From contig NZ_CP015224.1 in the NCBI RefSeq assembly GCF_001629735.1, forward strand, positions 3,472,001-3,536,000: a DNA stretch of 64,000 bases, given 5' to 3'. The notes under the pieces are model-generated. The model ran no database searches. It was not told where the DNA came from and saw nothing but the letters and a program-made list of their open reading frames with translations. How positions within the stretch are numbered: position 1 is the stretch's first letter; each line of letters begins with the position of its first letter. Made by a program: the position numbers and the translations under genes. The DNA is from Lysinibacillus sphaericus. Lineage in GTDB: Bacteria; Bacillota; Bacilli; Bacillales_A; Planococcaceae. Below, piece by piece: positions 62,299 through 64,000 of this stretch.

Positions 62299-62601
62299 AT
62301 GGTGACAATTGAACCTATCATGATTAAGGGGCATTTCTTTACTGCAGTAGTTGTTCAATTACCTAAAACAACACTATTAACCATTTCCAATAATACAGGC
62401 TACATTATGTGCGGCGCATTAGATGTAGGTCTTTTAAATAGTCGCTTAGTGGATCGAAAAATCATTGCTGGTCGGGCAGTTGGTGTAAAAACGATTGATG
62501 AGTTATTAACAGCCCCGTTAGAATCCGTGACTTATGAAGCCGAGCAACTTGGCATTACAGAAGGTATGAGTGGTGTCGAGGCACTTTTAAAAATGATTTA
62601 A
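62299..62601 (+). CDS. yunC: YunC family protein (DUF1805)
   Basis: The 100 residues match YunC/DUF1805: PKTTLLTISNNTGYIMCGALDVGLLNSRL and GRAVGVKTIDELLTAPLESVT. YunC has a known crystal-structure fold but no settled role. ATG 62299 is chosen because GTG 62290 lies inside the AAAGGAGTG site. Single gene with terminator after it. Confidence 0.9.
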   Translation: MVTIEPIMIKGHFFTAVVVQLPKTTLLTISNNTGYIMCGALDVGLLNSRLVDRKIIAGRAVGVKTIDELLTAPLESVTYEAEQLGITEGMSGVEALLKMI

Positions 62602-62607
62602 TGTGTA

Positions 62608-62650
62608 CAAAAGCGTCAGTTTTAGAACGAATAACTAGACGCTTTTCCTT
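62608..62650 (+). terminator. Terminator of yunC
   Basis: AAAAGCGTC pairs with GACGCTTTT around a 23-base loop that contains GTT/AAC, then TCCTTTTTTT. Confidence 0.75.
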
Positions 62651-62722
62651 TTTTTAACGCAGCATCGGTTGAATAAGCAAACTCCTACTTCCCCATACTG
62701 TGGGACAAAGGAGCGTGTTGTC

Positions 62723-63346
62723 ATGAATAGTAATAAGCATTTTAAAATACATGTAACTTTTCTTGCCATCACTTTAATTGTTTTGATCTGGTCTGTTATT
62801 AAACCATCTTCCTACTTAGATTGGCTGGCTGAAGTTAGCCCAGGAATAGTTGCGATTATTATTGTAGTTTGTATCTATCCTAAATTTCGATTCACAACCA
62901 TTTCTTACTCAATCATTGCCTTATTATCGATTCTAACATTTATTGGTGGGCATTATACGTATTCGGAGGTGCCACTATTTAATTGGATAAAAGAAGAATT
63001 TAATTTGCACCGTAATAATTACGATCGCTTCGGACATTTTTTAAAAGGCTTGCTGGCGATTGTTATAAGGGAAATTTTAATTCGAAAAACGCCTCTTACA
63101 AAAGGCGCTTGGCTATCGTTCATTTCCATTAGTATTTTACTTGCGATTGCTGCATTTTATGAAATCATTGAATGGTTAAGCACCCGAATCTCCAAGGGCA
63201 GTAAAGGGGCCAAAGACTTTTTAGGGATGCAGGGAGATCGTTGGGACGCTCAATGGGACATGTCTTTAGCGTTGCTAGGTTCTATTATTACCTTGCTTTT
63301 ATTGACAAAGCTCCATGATAAATATTTAAAGAGATTAAACAAATAA
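62723..63346 (+). CDS. yjdF: DUF2238 membrane protein (YjdF-like)
   Basis: The 207-residue protein has five or six membrane helices and DUF2238 motifs: HYTYSEVPLFNWIKEEFNLHRNNYDRFGHF and FYEIIEWLSTRISKGSKGAKDFLGMQGDRWDAQWDMSLALLG. Function unknown. ATG 62723 follows AAAGGAGCG; the frame continues to 62669 without a site. In other Bacillales a yjdF riboswitch can precede genes of a different YjdF family; none is seen here. Confidence 0.85.
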   Translation: MNSNKHFKIHVTFLAITLIVLIWSVIKPSSYLDWLAEVSPGIVAIIIVVCIYPKFRFTTISYSIIALLSILTFIGGHYTYSEVPLFNWIKEEFNLHRNNYDRFGHFLKGLLAIVIREILIRKTPLTKGAWLSFISISILLAIAAFYEIIEWLSTRISKGSKGAKDFLGMQGDRWDAQWDMSLALLGSIITLLLLTKLHDKYLKRLNK

Positions 63347-63400
63347 AATCATTTTTTGCATACTATGATGAATAAAAAATCTTATGAAAGGTGGTATTGT

Positions 63401-64000
63401 ATGTACTATGCTCAGCTCCATCATCAGGCATCCATTCCCCCACGTGTTATAACTGTAAGGGGCGATGGGCAGGTAAAGGCTAAGCCAAGCTCCATTCAAC
63501 TTCAAATAGAAGTTCAAACGCGAGGCCAAAATGTACAAGAGCCACAGCAGGAGAATGCGGCAACTATGAATCGAGTTATTCAATCCACTACAGCCCTTGG
63601 CATTCCAAGCGAACAAATTCAAACAGCTGCCTATACAATTACCCCACTTTATCATTTTGAAGACGGCCAACAAATCTTTAATGGTTATGAAGTAACTAAT
63701 GCCATTACCGTCCATGTATCAAATCCTGAACGTATTGGCTTAATCATTGATACAGCAGTAGATAATGGGGCAAATCGTATCACAAACATTCAATTCAAAG
63801 TTGACCATGTAGATGCCTATTATCAGCAAGCATTGAGTTTAGCGCTGCATAATGCTCAGGCAAAGGCGAAAACCATTGCTGAAACGATGCATTTACCTTT
63901 GCAACTACTCCCCACTGAAATTGTGGAAGAACAAGTTAATACGCCTATTCTATATCGCTCAATGGCAATTTCCTCCGATATGACACCTATTGAACAAGGG
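63401..64000 (+). CDS. SIMPL domain protein (DUF541/YggE-like), cut by the right edge
   Basis: An ATG at 63401 with GAAAGGTGG upstream opens 200 codons that run off the right edge. ITVRGDGQVKAKPSSIQLQIEVQTRG and IQTAAYTITPLYHFEDGQQIFNGYEVTNAITVHV are the SIMPL/DUF541 strand pattern, followed by GANRITNIQF and AQAKAKTIAETM. YggE-type proteins lower oxidative stress in Escherichia coli by an unknown way. No signal peptide is seen here. Confidence 0.9.
   Translation, partial: MYYAQLHHQASIPPRVITVRGDGQVKAKPSSIQLQIEVQTRGQNVQEPQQENAATMNRVIQSTTALGIPSEQIQTAAYTITPLYHFEDGQQIFNGYEVTNAITVHVSNPERIGLIIDTAVDNGANRITNIQFKVDHVDAYYQQALSLALHNAQAKAKTIAETMHLPLQLLPTEIVEEQVNTPILYRSMAISSDMTPIEQG

Noticed and set aside
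63335..63715. Minus-strand frame of 126 codons near the right end
   Set aside because: Complement of the SIMPL-domain gene, which has ribosome binding site and family motifs.
1..64000. CRISPR arrays, insertion sequences, tRNA or rRNA genes
   Set aside because: I saw no regularly spaced repeats, transposase motifs or cloverleaf-like sequences on either strand by reading alone.

Overview
The window is AT-rich Firmicute chromosome. Gene content, AGGAGG-type ribosome binding sites with many TTG and GTG starts, T-box leaders, bacillithiol enzymes (FosB, BstA) and spore-associated genes point to a spore-forming Bacillales of the Lysinibacillus type; the genus is an inference. No tRNA, rRNA, CRISPR array, prophage or insertion sequence was seen. 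Both edges cut genes: an ArsB pump on the left and a SIMPL-domain protein on the right.

Layout. 1-9438: mostly leftward household genes (arsB, yebC, a low-molecular-weight phosphatase, plsC, rlmA-type methyltransferase, MATE pump, a second phosphatase), then a cobalamin-riboswitch operon (adenosyltransferase-like protein plus a BtuF-type lipoprotein), glutathione peroxidase and a helical-repeat protein. 9529-14145: YtvI-type membrane protein, a CwlO-like endopeptidase with WalR-like boxes upstream, and a UbiB-family kinase. 14256-22516: a reactive-sulfur block. A CstR repressor heads a leftward operon of rhodaneses, TusA, DsrE, rhodanese-metallo-beta-lactamase, TauE and a DsbA-like protein; beside it lie a TsdA-like diheme cytochrome and a rightward CoA-disulfide reductase-rhodanese. 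Two promoters in the block carry the same palindrome between -35 and -10. 22616-24410: hmp and nsrR diverge across NsrR-like palindromes. 24459-28964: GNAT, VOC and DUF1648 genes, one decayed gene and a chemoreceptor.

29210-35964: a T-box-controlled stand-alone leuA, a T-box-controlled methionyl-tRNA synthetase, an HAD phosphatase, and an rsgA-fosB operon behind a long leader that encodes a 28-residue peptide and ends in a terminator. 36042-37668: a type III polyketide synthase and its methyltransferase partner. 37687-39198: a COG0523 GTPase and a zinc-free L33 ribosomal protein diverge, each with a Zur box. 39275-43798: an unrecognised group of coiled-coil, Cys-rich and BclB-like proteins, probably of the spore surface. 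43897-52972: bstA, a decayed gene, a BCCT transporter and a Fur-boxed siderophore uptake operon with an esterase and an AraC regulator.

53122-64000: small accessory genes, including a VmlR-type ABC-F resistance protein behind a leader peptide and attenuator, several short spore-like proteins, a DNA glycosylase, a DUF2268 protein, a polysaccharide deacetylase, YunC, YjdF and the cut SIMPL gene. A recurring theme is control by 5' leaders (cobalamin riboswitch, two T-boxes, two peptide-type attenuators) and by metal or thiol sensors (Zur, Fur, CstR, NsrR).
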